A stretch of DNA of 64,000 bases, taken from Acinetobacter kanungonis. GTDB taxonomy: Bacteria; Pseudomonadota; Gammaproteobacteria; Pseudomonadales; Moraxellaceae. The notes under the pieces were generated by a model. That model saw only the letters and a program-made list of their open reading frames with translations, was not told the DNA's origin and ran no database searches. The stretch lies in assembly GCF_009939195.1 (NCBI RefSeq), contig NZ_JAACKC010000001.1, positions 303,665-367,664 of the forward strand, given 5' to 3'. A program made the position numbers and the translations under genes. Within the stretch, counting starts at the first letter, position 1. Each line of letters begins with the position of its first letter. Shown here one piece after another: positions 54,262 through 64,000 of this stretch.

Positions 54262-56313
54262 ATGGATGCGTTACAGCCTTCTTGGAAATTCAGTGCACTG
54301 ACTTGTGCACTTTTAGGTATCTCTATTACAGGCTGGGCTGCCGAAACCACGCAAGCCGTGACTGAAGAACCTGTACAAACACTCAAAACCTTAAAGCTTC
54401 AAGCCGATGCAACTGCCAATAAAAATAACGACATCAGTGCAATTGCCAAAACCATTATCAGCCGTGAAGAAATGCTGAAATATGGTGATCAATCGGTCAG
54501 CGATGCCTTAAGACGTGCCGCAGGTTTTCAAATGCCATCAGGTTCTGGTCCACGTGGTCCTGGCGGTGCATCAGGCATGCGCTTTCGCGGTAGTGGTGCC
54601 CCCATCTTTATGATCAATGGTGAACCCGTGCAAGGCGGTCCACGCGGGGGCATGTCGATTATTGATACACTCACGCCTGACGTGATTGAACGAATTGAAA
54701 TCACCAAGCAGCCGAGTGTGACCCAAGCCTCGGTCGCGGCATCTGCAGTGATTAATATTATTTTAAAAGAACCGCTTCAAAGCACACGCCTAAGCGGTAC
54801 TGCGCGTGTCGGTTATGGTCTTTATAGCTCTGGCGCTGCGGAAGAAGAACGTAAAAACCTCACCCTACAAATGGATGGACGTGATAGTCCTTGGCTATAT
54901 AGTGTGTCTGCTAACCAGAGCTGGGACGACACCACCTCCATTACAGAAACGCAAACATCAAGCCAAACTCGGGTGCAGAAAAATGTCTCCGAGCGCAAAG
55001 CATCCATGATCAGTCCACGTGTGGAATACGAAATTGATGATGAAAACAAAGTTGTGGCGGAACTGTTTTATCGTAACCATGAACGTGATGGCACCCGTTC
55101 CGACCAAGTGCAACAGGACAAAAATGATAGCCTGCGTCTCAACACTCGCTATGAACGCCAAGTCGATAAAAACTCTGACAAAGTCCGTCTGTCTTATGAA
55201 AAACAGAATGAAACCGAACTCACTCGCTCTTCACAAGCATCACAGTATATTGATCAGCAGATTGAAGAACTCGGTTTGGCGTATGATGCTGTGCGTCAGT
55301 TTGATGCAGATCGTCAAATTAAATTTGGGCTAGACACCCGCTCAAATACCCTCGAAAGTAACACCGCTGACACCTTGGATGAGCAACGTTATGCCTTATA
55401 TAGTGAAGGCAGCTGGCGCTTTACCGATCAGCAGACGGTAACACTGGGGCTACGTCAGGAATGGATTCAGCGTTCAGGCTTGGTGGATTATAATGATCAG
55501 CACCTTAGTCCTGTACTGGCACATCTTTATAAGTTTGATGATCAATGGTCACTCCAAACCAATATCAGTCAGGCATTCCGTAGTCCGAAAGCTGATAATT
55601 TATTACCGACAGTATCTATCTCAACCGACAGTGATGCAGGCAGCCTCAACAACCCTGACCGTGGTGGAAATCCATTTTTACGTCCTGAAAAAATTCAGGC
55701 TTATGAATCAACACTGGGCTATAACACCGCTGCGGGTGGGGTAAATTTGACAGGCTTCTATCGTCAAATTGATGACTATATTGAATCGGTCATTCGTCTG
55801 GAAAATGGTCGCTACGTGCAACGTCCACAAAACCAACCGCATGCAACCACCTATGGTGTAGAGCTTTCAGGACGTTATGCCTTAAAACAAAATGAGCAAG
55901 GTCATTCTTGGATGTTAAACAGCCAACTGTCTACCATTCGCGCCAAAGTGGAAGATGATACTCAACAAGAACGCCTTGTCAGTGATGTAGCACCTTATAC
56001 TGCCAGTATGGGACTTTCTTATAGTTATCAACCTTGGCGAGTTTCGACCAGTGTCAATTTAAGTTATACCCCTGAATTTACCCGTGCTCTAGAAAATCAA
56101 CCCTATAACCGTACCAGCAATGAACGCGTGAACTTAGACATCAGTGCGACCAAACGCTTTAAGCAAGGCTGGTCTACCAGCTTAAGTGCCCGCAATCTGC
56201 TCAGCACCGACTATAAAGAGCGCTTAAATAATCAATCTGATGGCAGTTTATATCAAGCGCGAATTAGCCAAGCCATTCCAAGCTTATTGCTCAATATAGA
56301 AAAGAAATTCTAA
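54262..56313 (+). CDS. TonB-dependent receptor
   Basis: The 683-residue outer membrane receptor has a signal peptide (cleavage after ITGWA), a plug domain (about 60-170, VSDALRRAAGFQMPSG and PIFMINGEPVQGG) and a beta barrel that ends in Phe (NIEKKF). The Gly/Pro-rich GSGPRGPGGASGMRF in the plug and the Asp/Glu-rich loops may contact the ligand. Ligand unknown: it could take a siderophore or another large solute. No Fur box of good quality lies upstream, and no TonB or transport partner is next to it. Confidence 0.88.
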   Translation: MDALQPSWKFSALTCALLGISITGWAAETTQAVTEEPVQTLKTLKLQADATANKNNDISAIAKTIISREEMLKYGDQSVSDALRRAAGFQMPSGSGPRGPGGASGMRFRGSGAPIFMINGEPVQGGPRGGMSIIDTLTPDVIERIEITKQPSVTQASVAASAVINIILKEPLQSTRLSGTARVGYGLYSSGAAEEERKNLTLQMDGRDSPWLYSVSANQSWDDTTSITETQTSSQTRVQKNVSERKASMISPRVEYEIDDENKVVAELFYRNHERDGTRSDQVQQDKNDSLRLNTRYERQVDKNSDKVRLSYEKQNETELTRSSQASQYIDQQIEELGLAYDAVRQFDADRQIKFGLDTRSNTLESNTADTLDEQRYALYSEGSWRFTDQQTVTLGLRQEWIQRSGLVDYNDQHLSPVLAHLYKFDDQWSLQTNISQAFRSPKADNLLPTVSISTDSDAGSLNNPDRGGNPFLRPEKIQAYESTLGYNTAAGGVNLTGFYRQIDDYIESVIRLENGRYVQRPQNQPHATTYGVELSGRYALKQNEQGHSWMLNSQLSTIRAKVEDDTQQERLVSDVAPYTASMGLSYSYQPWRVSTSVNLSYTPEFTRALENQPYNRTSNERVNLDISATKRFKQGWSTSLSARNLLSTDYKERLNNQSDGSLYQARISQAIPSLLLNIEKKF

Positions 56314-56429
56314 GACGAAGCACCATCCCAAAAGACCAAGGTACTTCATGTGAATACTACCTGAAGTACCTTGATTCAGTGTTACACACTTGAAAGATGT
56401 ATCCCACAATGTATTCAGCCTTAAACATA

Positions 56430-56469
56430 AAAAAGCACCACTCACTTGATTCAAATGAGTGGTGCTTTT
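56430..56469. terminator. Bidirectional terminator
   Basis: AAAAGCACCACTCA (56431-56444) pairs with TGAGTGGTGCTTTT (56456-56469), between the TonB receptor and the KAS III gene. Confidence 0.92.
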
Positions 56470-56517
56470 ATTTCACTGTCATCAATTAGATTGAAAACAG
56501 CGATTCAATCTTGGGGA

Positions 56518-57633
56518 TTAAGCGACGTGCTTTTGTACCAAGATTGATCCAACAGAATAGCCTGCACCGAATGAACACAATACGCCATATTCGCCATCAT
56601 TCACTTCATGAGCTGAACGATGTAAGGCAATAATCACACCCGCAGATGAGGTATTGGCAAACTCATCCAAAATGATTGGCACAAGGCTTGGATCTGCTTC
56701 AGCCGCTTCCTTACCCACCACCAATTTCAAAATCAGTTCATTCATATTCTGATTGGCTTGATGTAACCAGAAACGCTTCACCTGTTCAGGTTTAATCTGA
56801 TTCTTTTCCAACTGATTTGAAATCATTTTTGCCACAAGTGGACAAACTTCTTTAAACACTTTACGACCATCTTGACGGAATTGCTTGTCGTCACGTGAAG
56901 TGAGTTCAGAACCGTTCAAGAAGCCAAAGTTATTACGGATATTGTTTGAAAATTGTGTGAACAAATCTGTGTCTAGAATTTCAAAACCAGTTTTTGTGTC
57001 AGTATTTTCAATAATTGAAGCGGTCGCCACATCACCAAAAATAAAGTGACAGTCACGTGAACGGTAATCGGTATGACCAGAAGTTAACTCAACATTCACC
57101 AACAATACGCGGCGTGCACCCGATTTGATTGCATCATAAGCTTGTTTTAAACCGAATGTCGCTGCTGAACATGCCACATTCATGTCATAGGCATAACCTT
57201 GAATGCCCAGTGCCGTCTGAATTTCAATAGCTACGGCTGGATAGGCACGTTGCAAGTTTGAACATGCCAAAATCACCACATCGATATCTTCAGCAGTGAC
57301 GCCCGCATTTTCCATCGCTTGCTTCGCGGCAGTTACGCCCCATTCCGCTTGGATCGACAATTCGTCATCACTACGTTCTTCTAAGCGTGGGCGTAAACGG
57401 TTTGGATCAAGTACACCCGTTTTTTCAACCACATAGCGGCGCTTTACACCCGATGCTTTTTCAATAAACTCTGCGCTAGAACCACGACGTGCTTCTAACT
57501 TACCCGCTTCAATTTGCTCAGCATGGTCTTGGTTATACTGTTCCACATAAGCATTTAGACTTTCGACTAGCTCTTCATTGGTAATGACATGTTCTGGGTG
57601 GAACAAGCCAGTACCTGTAATACGGATGCCCAT
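56518..57633 (-). CDS. Beta-ketoacyl-ACP synthase III, long form
   Basis: The 371-residue enzyme is FabH-like but about 50 residues longer than E. coli FabH. The triad is present: Cys in [11 protein letters not shown] (about residue 155), His in [11 protein letters not shown] and Asn in [10 protein letters not shown]. It condenses an acyl-CoA primer with malonyl-ACP. Long-form KAS III enzymes in Pseudomonas take medium-chain acyl-CoA from beta-oxidation; the same here is inference. AAGGAG precedes the ATG. It lies directly downstream of hrpA. Confidence 0.85.
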   Translation of the reverse strand: MGIRITGTGLFHPEHVITNEELVESLNAYVEQYNQDHAEQIEAGKLEARRGSSAEFIEKASGVKRRYVVEKTGVLDPNRLRPRLEERSDDELSIQAEWGVTAAKQAMENAGVTAEDIDVVILACSNLQRAYPAVAIEIQTALGIQGYAYDMNVACSAATFGLKQAYDAIKSGARRVLLVNVELTSGHTDYRSRDCHFIFGDVATASIIENTDTKTGFEILDTDLFTQFSNNIRNNFGFLNGSELTSRDDKQFRQDGRKVFKEVCPLVAKMISNQLEKNQIKPEQVKRFWLHQANQNMNELILKLVVGKEAAEADPSLVPIILDEFANTSSAGVIIALHRSAHEVNDGEYGVLCSFGAGYSVGSILVQKHVA

Positions 57634-57663
57634 GTAAAACTCCTTCTCTGAATTCGTTCAATT

Positions 57664-60600
57664 CTAACTGATACTCAGACGTTCCCACAATTTTTGTAAT
57701 CGTGTCGCAGAAATAGGCATCTTGGTTTTCATCGGTTGAGAAAACAGAGAAATACGCAACTCTTCGATCATAAAGTACAATTCTTTCAAACGAACGTCAT
57801 TTTTATATTTAAATAATTTATCCATCCACGGATCAATTTGTCCAATGGCAGCAATATCTCGTTGGAGATTATTGGGCAAGCGGTCCAAACGCAATAGCAA
57901 AGCTGCTAAATATCGTGAATACTCAGTCCACACATCAACCGGTTTGCTATAGACAAAATTAGACAATTGCATTAGATCTAACTGGTCTTCAATATCATCC
58001 ATGCTGCGTCCAAATATATCGCCATCTAGCATCAATAATTTTTGGCGAATGCTTTGCCACTGGATAAAAATATCACTCATCATTTTTAACGCCTGTTGTC
58101 CATGCGTTAAAAAGTTTTGTTTAACCTTCTGCAACAACTGCTGGAATTCAGCCTGATTGATTGACAGTTCATTAATCGCCAATTGTAGGGTGGCGTATAC
58201 CAGCATCTGTTCCAGTTGCGCCTTATCACCTAAAGGCGAGTATGCCAATGCCATCGGTTTGGAAATCTGCTTTTTCAACTGACGAACCAGATCACCCAAT
58301 TGCAAATGGACCAAACGGATAATCCCTTCACGATGCTGCTTAATCGCTTCCTCTTGGTCATTAAAGGTTTGAATCACAACGCCTGAATCATTTTTAGCTT
58401 CTAGCTTGGCAAATACTTTTACCGGCACCAAGGCTTGATATTGCTTGACCACCACACCCGTCACTTTATGTGAGGCTTCAAATACAAAGTCATCAGGGAA
58501 AGTATTGAACTGTCCTTTGGCTTGCTTGACTGGGCTATGGGTTTCGGTACGGCAACGCGCTTTTAATTCGGCTAAATTGCGCCCTTTTTCAATTACGCGC
58601 CCTTTTTCATCAATCACTTTGATAAATGGCAAGAGATATTGATCAATTTTCTCAAATGAAAAATCTTTTTCCGTAATCTGCTCACCGCGTAATTGAAATG
58701 CCAAGTAGCTAAATAAGTGCTCACGCAAATGTACCGCATCTAGGCGCTGCATCAGCTTTTTCGCAGTATCTGGAATCGGCACCAAATTACGGCGTTTATC
58801 TTTAGGTAAGGCTTTTAATAAAGCTTCAATCAAGTCCTGACGCCAGCCTGGAATACCCCAAGACCAGATGTTTTCATCCACTTGCGGTAAAGCCTGCACT
58901 GGAATTTTAACCGTAGCCCCATCTTCATCATGGCTTGGATCAAAACGATAGCTTGCCGCCAAACGCAGTTCGCCATTATGCAAATAATCAGGGAACTGTT
59001 GAGTGGTCGGACGATCATTCTGCCACAGTGCATCATCTTCCACATACAAGAACCGTGGTTGTTTAGGCTCAACCGTGGCACGCCAATCTTCAAAACTACT
59101 GCGACTCGCAATTTCAGCAGGTACTTTCGCGGCATAGAATTGATAAATGGTTTCTTCGTCCACCACCAAATCACGACGACGTAATTTGTCTTCGACTCGC
59201 TCAACCTCTTCTAGTTTGAGGAGATTATGCTTTAAAAATGGTGGCATAGTGCCTAGATTGCCTGTCGTTAAGGCATCTCTGAGGAAGATTTCATGCGCCG
59301 CGGGTTGATCGACTTTTTCATAGTTGATCATGCGCTTCGGCTCAATAATCAGACCGAACAGTGAAATCTGCGCATAGGCATTCACAATACCTGCTTTTTT
59401 CGACCAGTGTGGTTCAAAATAATGGTATTTCAGCAAATCGCGCGCAGCCAACAGAATCCACTCAGGTTCAATCCTTGCCAGCGTTCGCAAATAAACCTGC
59501 GAGGTCTCCACCATTTCAAATGCCATAATCCATGGCGTATTAGTCTTGTGCAACGTCGATGCAGGGAATACTCGTGCCTTCTGCTGGCGCACTGCCATAA
59601 ATACATTACGCTCATCGGTTTTATTGGCAATGAATGACAACAGACCTGTTAACAGCGCACGGTGCAAGTTTTCATAGCTGGCTTTTTTATCATTAAAAGA
59701 AAGATGCAAACCTTTGGCTAAATCTAGCAATTGTTCATGCGTTTTCTTCCATTCTCGTAAACGCAACCAGCTCAAGAAATGCTGGCGTGCAAAGGTGCGG
59801 CGTTTATTTTCACTCATGGACTCAACAGGGTCGTGAATCGCTTCCCATAACTTCAAATAAAATAGGAAGTCGGAATCTGCTTCACGGAACAAGGCATGTT
59901 TTTGATCCGCCTGCATTTGTTTATCGGCAGGACGTTCTCGCGGATCTTGTACCGCTAATGCCGCCACAATAATCAGCACTTCATTTAAAACACCGAAATG
60001 TGCCCCGCCGACAATCATACGCGCCAAACGCGGATCGATCGGCATTTTTGCCATCATCTGCCCAACTTTAGTCAGCCCATTGCTCTGATTGCCCTTTTTC
60101 CCACGCGTAGTGTCAGAAGCTGGTTCGGCTTTGCTTGCACTCAGTTGTGCTGCACTTTTTTCTGTGAGTGCACCGAGTTCAACTAAGAGCTTACGCCCAT
60201 CATTCACCAAACGGTGATCAGGCGGCTCAATAAAGTCAAATCGTTCCAGTGTACCTAAACCCAGACTTTGCATTTGCAAAATCACCGAAGCCAAATTGGT
60301 TCGTTTAATTTCAGGCTCGGTAAACTCTGGGCGGCTTAGGAAGTCTTCTTCACTATACAGACGAATACAGACACCCGGTGCAATACGTCCACAACGACCT
60401 TTACGCTGATTGGCTGCTGCCTGTGAAATGGCTTCAATCGGTAAACGCTGCACCCGAGAACGATAGTTGTAACGTGAAATACGGGCAAAACCGCTATCAA
60501 TCACATAACGGATATTCGGTACGGTCAATGCGGTTTCGGCAACGTTGGTGGCAATAATAATGCGGCGTCCACCACCTGACGAATTGAAAATCTTTTGCTG

Positions 60601-61590
60601 ATCAGCCAAAGCCAAACGCGCATACAGCGGTAAAATTTCAGTATGACGCGGACCATACTTGTGCAAGGTTTCTTGTAATTCTCGAATTTCCTGCTCGGTA
60701 CTGGCAAAAATCAGGATATCCGCATGTTCAGGATGCCCTTTTTCCTGAGCATCCTGAAAACATTCTTCTACCGCCTGTACTACAGCACGTGGTAAGTTCT
60801 CTTCAAAATCGTCAAACTCATCATCATCACTACCCACAATGCTCAATTCTGAAATAGGACGATAACGCACTTCCACAGGGAAACTACGTCCTTCCACTTC
60901 AAAAATAGGCGCACCATGGAAATATTGGCTAAAGCGTTGCACATCTAAAGTTGCCGAAGTGACGATCACTTTTAAATCAGGGCGTTTTGGCAATAATTGC
61001 TTTAAATAACCCATGATAAAGTCAATATTGAGTGAACGCTCATGCGCTTCATCAATAATGATCGTATCGTATTTACTTAAATAACGGTCATTGGACAGTT
61101 CTGCCAGCAAAATACCATCCGTCATCAGACGTACAATCGAATCTTGCGAACCTTGTTCGTTAAAACGTACCTTAAAGCTGATCGACTCGCCCAGCTTTTC
61201 ACCGACTTCTTCGGCAATACGCTGTGAAACACTCCGCGCCGCCAAACGACGTGGCTGAGTATGACCAATCATGCCAGTTAAACCACGCCCTGCCAGCATA
61301 GCGATTTGCGGTAACTGCGTGGTTTTTCCTGATCCCGTTTCACCCGCCACAATAATCACTTGATGCTGTTGAATGGCAGCCATCAAGCTTTCGGCTGACT
61401 GTGTCACAGGCAAATCTTGATTCAGTTTAATTTTTGGCAGGCGTGCAAAACGCTCTTGAACTTTGCGATTAGACTGTTCGAACAGTTCTTGATATTGCTT
61501 GGGATCACCATCTTTGCTGCGGCGTAGTCGATTTAAACGATGACGGTCGCGGGCCATAACCCATTGATCGATATTTAAATGACTTTGCAC
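57664..61590 (-). CDS. hrpA: ATP-dependent RNA helicase HrpA
   Basis: The 1308-residue protein is a DEAH-box helicase of E. coli HrpA length. It has Walker A GETGSGKTTQLPQ, the DEAH motif in IIIDEAHERSLNIDF, SATLD, motif V (TNVAETALTVP) and motif VI (QRKGRCGRIAPG), then a long C-terminal DUF3418 domain. HrpA resolves stalled ribosomes on mRNA in E. coli. The frame starts at GTG 61590; ATG 12 codons later is an alternative. Confidence 0.94.
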   Translation of the reverse strand: MQSHLNIDQWVMARDRHRLNRLRRSKDGDPKQYQELFEQSNRKVQERFARLPKIKLNQDLPVTQSAESLMAAIQQHQVIIVAGETGSGKTTQLPQIAMLAGRGLTGMIGHTQPRRLAARSVSQRIAEEVGEKLGESISFKVRFNEQGSQDSIVRLMTDGILLAELSNDRYLSKYDTIIIDEAHERSLNIDFIMGYLKQLLPKRPDLKVIVTSATLDVQRFSQYFHGAPIFEVEGRSFPVEVRYRPISELSIVGSDDDEFDDFEENLPRAVVQAVEECFQDAQEKGHPEHADILIFASTEQEIRELQETLHKYGPRHTEILPLYARLALADQQKIFNSSGGGRRIIIATNVAETALTVPNIRYVIDSGFARISRYNYRSRVQRLPIEAISQAAANQRKGRCGRIAPGVCIRLYSEEDFLSRPEFTEPEIKRTNLASVILQMQSLGLGTLERFDFIEPPDHRLVNDGRKLLVELGALTEKSAAQLSASKAEPASDTTRGKKGNQSNGLTKVGQMMAKMPIDPRLARMIVGGAHFGVLNEVLIIVAALAVQDPRERPADKQMQADQKHALFREADSDFLFYLKLWEAIHDPVESMSENKRRTFARQHFLSWLRLREWKKTHEQLLDLAKGLHLSFNDKKASYENLHRALLTGLLSFIANKTDERNVFMAVRQQKARVFPASTLHKTNTPWIMAFEMVETSQVYLRTLARIEPEWILLAARDLLKYHYFEPHWSKKAGIVNAYAQISLFGLIIEPKRMINYEKVDQPAAHEIFLRDALTTGNLGTMPPFLKHNLLKLEEVERVEDKLRRRDLVVDEETIYQFYAAKVPAEIASRSSFEDWRATVEPKQPRFLYVEDDALWQNDRPTTQQFPDYLHNGELRLAASYRFDPSHDEDGATVKIPVQALPQVDENIWSWGIPGWRQDLIEALLKALPKDKRRNLVPIPDTAKKLMQRLDAVHLREHLFSYLAFQLRGEQITEKDFSFEKIDQYLLPFIKVIDEKGRVIEKGRNLAELKARCRTETHSPVKQAKGQFNTFPDDFVFEASHKVTGVVVKQYQALVPVKVFAKLEAKNDSGVVIQTFNDQEEAIKQHREGIIRLVHLQLGDLVRQLKKQISKPMALAYSPLGDKAQLEQMLVYATLQLAINELSINQAEFQQLLQKVKQNFLTHGQQALKMMSDIFIQWQSIRQKLLMLDGDIFGRSMDDIEDQLDLMQLSNFVYSKPVDVWTEYSRYLAALLLRLDRLPNNLQRDIAAIGQIDPWMDKLFKYKNDVRLKELYFMIEELRISLFSQPMKTKMPISATRLQKLWERLSIS

Positions 61591-62093
61591 AGATGATTAA
61601 TCCCGAGAAAAATTTGAATCCTGCATTTTACGCTTTAAGCGCGCATAGAGAAAGCCTCTCACCCACGATACTGAAATACGGCATGAAATGTGCTTAATTT
61701 TCATGCCGATTGATGCAGAAAATGCTTAAAGCAAACAATGGGATCAAAAAAGTGAGGGCTGGGCAACTTGCACACATTTCCTTTTCATCTGTGAAAAATT
61801 AAACAACTGCAACACACTAAAATATCTTTTTTCAATTTCACCCTTGAAATTCAAGCGCAATGGCTGCATGTTGATTAACGATTTAAATACGACAATTTGA
61901 TTGTGACGTATTGTCATTTTTTCATCATCTGTTTCATTTGTAATAGCTGATGGTGCTATTGGATGAAATGGTGTTTAAATTGCTAATTCGGTTTTTCCGA
62001 TGCTTGTAATGTAAAAATACTGTTTCAGCAATAATTAAAATTTCGATATTCTACTTCCAAATTCAAAGACTAACCTCAATCATGGAGACAATG
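61591..62093. other. 503-base divergent gap upstream of ahpC
   Basis: Contains the hrpA and ahpC promoters and an AATAGC/GCTATT dyad at 61942-61960. No credible gene is seen on either strand. Confidence 0.5.
61942..61960. promoter_or_regulatory. Dyad upstream of ahpC, possible LysR-type (OxyR) site
   Basis: AATAGC (61942-61947) is inversely repeated as GCTATT (61955-61960) around seven bases. It resembles the ATAG...CTAT half of an OxyR site, but its spacing (nine bases rather than seven between ATAG and CTAT) is off. It lies about 130 bases upstream of the ahpC start. Confidence 0.4.
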
Positions 62094-62657
62094 ATGAGCT
62101 TAATTAATACTGAAGTTAAACCATTTAAAGCACAAGCTTACCTTAACGGCAAGTTCATTGAAGTTACAGAAGCTGACCTTAAAGGCAAATGGTCTGTAGT
62201 TTTCTTCTACCCAGCAGACTTCACTTTCGTATGCCCAACTGAGCTTGGTGACCTTGCTGATAACTACGCTGAATTCAAAAAATTAGGCGTTGAAATCTAT
62301 GCAGTTTCTACTGACACTCATTTCACGCACAAAGCTTGGCACGATTCTTCTGCTGAAATTAAGAAAATTGAATACCCAATGGTTGGCGACCCTACTTGGA
62401 CGCTTGCTAAAAACTTCGAAGTATTAATCGAAGCTGCTGGTCTTGCTGACCGTGGTACTTTCGTTATCGATCCTGAAGGCAAAATCCAAATCGTTGAAAT
62501 CAACGCTGGTGGTATTGGCCGTGACGCTCAAGAACTTCTTCGCAAAGTTAAAGCTGCTCAATACGTACACGCTCACCCAGGTGAAGTTTGCCCAGCTAAA
62601 TGGAAAGAAGGCGACGCTACTTTAGCTCCGTCTATCGACCTAGTTGGTAAAATCTAA
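62094..62657 (+). CDS. ahpC: Alkyl hydroperoxide reductase subunit C
   Basis: The 187-residue peroxiredoxin has the peroxidatic Cys47 in FTFVCPTE and the resolving Cys in GEVCPAKW (about residue 166). It reduces hydrogen peroxide and organic peroxides, with AhpF as reductase. ATG 62094 (MSLINTEV) is chosen because GGAG lies six bases upstream and the family begins there. Codon use is that of a very strongly expressed gene. A strong terminator follows. Confidence 0.97.
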   Translation: MSLINTEVKPFKAQAYLNGKFIEVTEADLKGKWSVVFFYPADFTFVCPTELGDLADNYAEFKKLGVEIYAVSTDTHFTHKAWHDSSAEIKKIEYPMVGDPTWTLAKNFEVLIEAAGLADRGTFVIDPEGKIQIVEINAGGIGRDAQELLRKVKAAQYVHAHPGEVCPAKWKEGDATLAPSIDLVGKI

Positions 62658-62677
62658 TTTTGAATTAGATTGCATCG

Positions 62678-62707
62678 AAAAAACCACGCTTTATGCGTGG
62701 TTTTTTT
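62678..62707 (+). terminator. Terminator of ahpC
   Basis: AAAAAACCACGC (62678-62689) pairs with GCGTGGTTTTTT (62695-62706) across five bases. Confidence 0.9.
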
Positions 62708-62853
62708 ATATCTTAATTTCGAGTAATTTTATCAAGAATGTATTTGACGTCCCTGTAATTTCTGCTATACATCTAACTAAGCCTTCCATTTTATTCAGTT
62801 TGAATATTAGGGTTAGGTCATTGAGTTTTTTATACAAATTCAAGGAGGTATGT

Positions 62854-63060
62854 ATGGGGATAATGCTTGCCGTGACTTCTTGGAAATACAATGCGACTTC
62901 AAGATATTTAAAAATTTTTTATAACAATGGTTCCGGAGAACTCTACCACCCTGTACCCAAATTTGTTTATGCCAACATGTTACGATGTAGTGATAAAGCC
63001 GCCTTTGTCCACAAATACCTAGAATACGACTTGCACTTCACCCGTATCACCATCCAATAA
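62854..63060 (+). CDS. KTSC domain protein, 68 residues
   Basis: From ATG 62854, with AAGGAGG six bases upstream, the 68 residues read AVTSWKYNATSRYLKIFYN followed by LYHPVPKFVYANMLRCSDKAAFVHKYLE. This matches the small KTSC fold, named after a lysyl-tRNA synthetase C-terminal link. The longer frame upstream includes the ahpC terminator and is not real. Function unknown; it may bind RNA. Confidence 0.75.
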   Translation: MGIMLAVTSWKYNATSRYLKIFYNNGSGELYHPVPKFVYANMLRCSDKAAFVHKYLEYDLHFTRITIQ

Positions 63061-63069
63061 ATAACAATA

Positions 63070-63095
63070 AAAAATCAGGGTAAGCCCTGATTTTT
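63070..63095. terminator. Bidirectional terminator
   Basis: AAAAATCAGGG (63070-63080) pairs with CCCTGATTTTT (63085-63095) across TAAG, between the KTSC gene and the convergent methyltransferase. Confidence 0.88.
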
Positions 63096-63119
63096 CACAT
63101 CCATCCATTCACTCATAGC

Positions 63120-63722
63120 TCAGCCATGATAGTCCTTGGCTGTAATCACCAATAAACCTGCCCCTAGAGCCAAAGTCGATAACAAATAATTGCCGTCTTC
63201 TTTCACCAACTGCGTGAATGCTTGCACTTCTTCGGCATGGGAAATCACATTATCAACAATTAGTACGCCACCCTGCTGAGCCAACACGCGCTTTAAGTGC
63301 GGCCAATAGTCCACATAGGCATCGCGTTCTGCATCAAGCAAAATAAAATCAAATTGTGTGTTACATGTTGCCAAATAATCTTGGGCATCCCCCACCCAAA
63401 ACTGGATCCGCTGATCGAGTCCAAATTCCTGTACATACTGCTGTGCCTGCGCACTGCGAGCAGCCTCAATTTCTAAAGTGGTGAGCTGTCCTTCCGTAAC
63501 TTGCAGAGCATCTGCCAGCCACAAGGTGGAATAACCTGTCGAGGTCCCAATTTCCAAGACTTGTTGCGAATTTTGAATCCGAATCTGCATGGCTAAAAAT
63601 TGTGCCGAATCAGGCTCGATATTGCGGTAACGTTGTAGGCGATCTTTCTGAGTGGCATCATGCTTTTTAAATGATTCGTAGAGATCATTTATTCTTGCTT
63701 CAAATTGTTGGCTCAAGCTCAT
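63120..63722 (-). CDS. O-methyltransferase, family 3
   Basis: The 200-residue SAM-dependent enzyme has the motif QQVLEIGTSTGYSTLWLADAL (SAM binding, about residues 54-74), the acidic TTLEIE and DFILLDAERDAYVDYW, and GGVLIVDNVISHAEEV. It matches the catechol/caffeoyl-CoA O-methyltransferase-like family, which usually uses a divalent metal. No biosynthetic partners are close. The substrate is unknown. Confidence 0.85.
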   Translation of the reverse strand: MSLSQQFEARINDLYESFKKHDATQKDRLQRYRNIEPDSAQFLAMQIRIQNSQQVLEIGTSTGYSTLWLADALQVTEGQLTTLEIEAARSAQAQQYVQEFGLDQRIQFWVGDAQDYLATCNTQFDFILLDAERDAYVDYWPHLKRVLAQQGGVLIVDNVISHAEEVQAFTQLVKEDGNYLLSTLALGAGLLVITAKDYHG

Positions 63723-63786
63723 CGGGACTTCCTGTTCTTAAATTTAATTTATGGTAAATTTCATTTTTATTTCTTGGGCTGGGTAT

Positions 63787-64000
63787 TCAAATACCGGTTT
63801 TTTGAATCAATTTAAAGCGCGGTACAACTTTTCCATCTTCCAGAGTCACTTGCTCGCTAAACATGCTCAGTGGACGTACCCATAAAGAGTAATCACCATA
63901 TAAACATTGATAAACCACCAGTTGCTCTTCCGTTTCACTATGCGTTGCCACAGAAAACACCTGATACAACTGACCTTTATAATGCTGATAAATACCACGT
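63787..64000 (-). CDS. DUF1653 protein (partial, N-terminus outside the window)
   Basis: The leftward frame runs off the right edge. The sequence RGIYQHYKGQLYQVFSVATH, then SETEEQLVVYQCLYGDY and WVRPLSMFSEQV, is that of DUF1653, a small beta-rich domain of about 65-75 residues. The stop codon is at 63787-63789. Only a few N-terminal residues are missing. Its function is unknown; the stop lies 65 bases from the O-methyltransferase start. Confidence 0.85.
   Translation of the reverse strand, partial: RGIYQHYKGQLYQVFSVATHSETEEQLVVYQCLYGDYSLWVRPLSMFSEQVTLEDGKVVPRFKLIQKTGI

Noticed and set aside
61942..61960. A full OxyR site upstream of ahpC
   Set aside because: The dyad is real, but the spacing between ATAG and CTAT is nine bases rather than seven, so I list it only as a possible LysR-type site.
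62644..62853. Long N-terminal extension of the KTSC protein frame
   Set aside because: It overlaps the end of ahpC and its terminator, while a strong ribosome-binding site supports ATG 62854.
1..64000. tRNA, rRNA, CRISPR arrays, insertion sequences, prophage or integron
   Set aside because: I looked on both strands and saw no cloverleaf-type genes, no direct-repeat arrays, no transposase or integrase and no phage structural genes.

Overview
The window is a contiguous stretch of a gammaproteobacterial chromosome of low GC content. It is almost certainly Acinetobacter, or a very close Moraxellaceae relative. The pointers are a monomeric NADP isocitrate dehydrogenase, a fused prephenate dehydrogenase/EPSP synthase next to pheA, a ygiW-qseB-qseC block, a Fur-controlled stand-alone hemP, and many Rho-independent terminators shared by convergent genes. 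Most of it is core housekeeping sequence. I see no rRNA, tRNA, CRISPR array, prophage, integron or intact insertion sequence.

Layout. 0-5 kb: end of an unknown gene, a TraB/GumN-like membrane protein, an M23 lipoprotein, a split membrane-protein gene, and the pseudouridine synthase rluE. 5-20 kb: icd, a thioesterase, 5-hydroxyisourate hydrolase, an M61 peptidase, dacC, ndh, slyD, phrB, a 41-residue lipoprotein, yaaA, an alpha/beta hydrolase and a DUF2147 protein. 20-24 kb: aromatic amino acid genes tyrA-aroA and pheA. 24-34 kb: a PfpI protein, an acyl-CoA dehydrogenase, dctA, ybiB, nadK-yeaC, mrcB with a probable lpoP, and a Nudix-ThiE fusion. 34-39 kb: hemP, qseC/qseB/ygiW and a GspE/PilB-type ATPase. 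39-49 kb: an MgtC-like protein, a GAF-GGDEF diguanylate cyclase, trmO, fpr, a putative regulatory RNA, tetR, a heme-oxygenase-like protein, a DUF2071 protein, a divergent CDF/MerR pair and trhP-yfhL. 49-64 kb: ahpF, a three-gene TelA operon, a TonB receptor, a KAS III enzyme, hrpA, ahpC, a KTSC protein, an O-methyltransferase and a partial DUF1653 gene.

The genes cover peroxide defence (ahpC, ahpF, yaaA), cell wall synthesis (mrcB-lpoP, dacC, the M23 protein), tRNA and rRNA modification (trmO, trhP-yfhL, rluE), the chorismate end pathways, and NAD(P) and electron metabolism (icd, ndh, nadK, fpr).

The most unusual signal is in the non-coding DNA. A promoter with a TetR-type palindrome just downstream of its -10 box drives a putative RNA at about 43.49-43.72 kb. 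That RNA carries the 16-mer TCAGGGAACTATCAGC in an unpaired stretch. The same 16-mer occurs at 2102-2117, inside a putative RNA transcribed from the opposite strand and ending at its own terminator. The two RNAs would be perfectly complementary over 16 nt, which is the expected design of a regulatory RNA and an anti-sRNA. Other points worth checking are a probable frameshift at 2.88 kb, a perfect 10+2+10 palindrome just upstream of dctA, and class II EPSP synthase motifs in the TyrA-AroA fusion.
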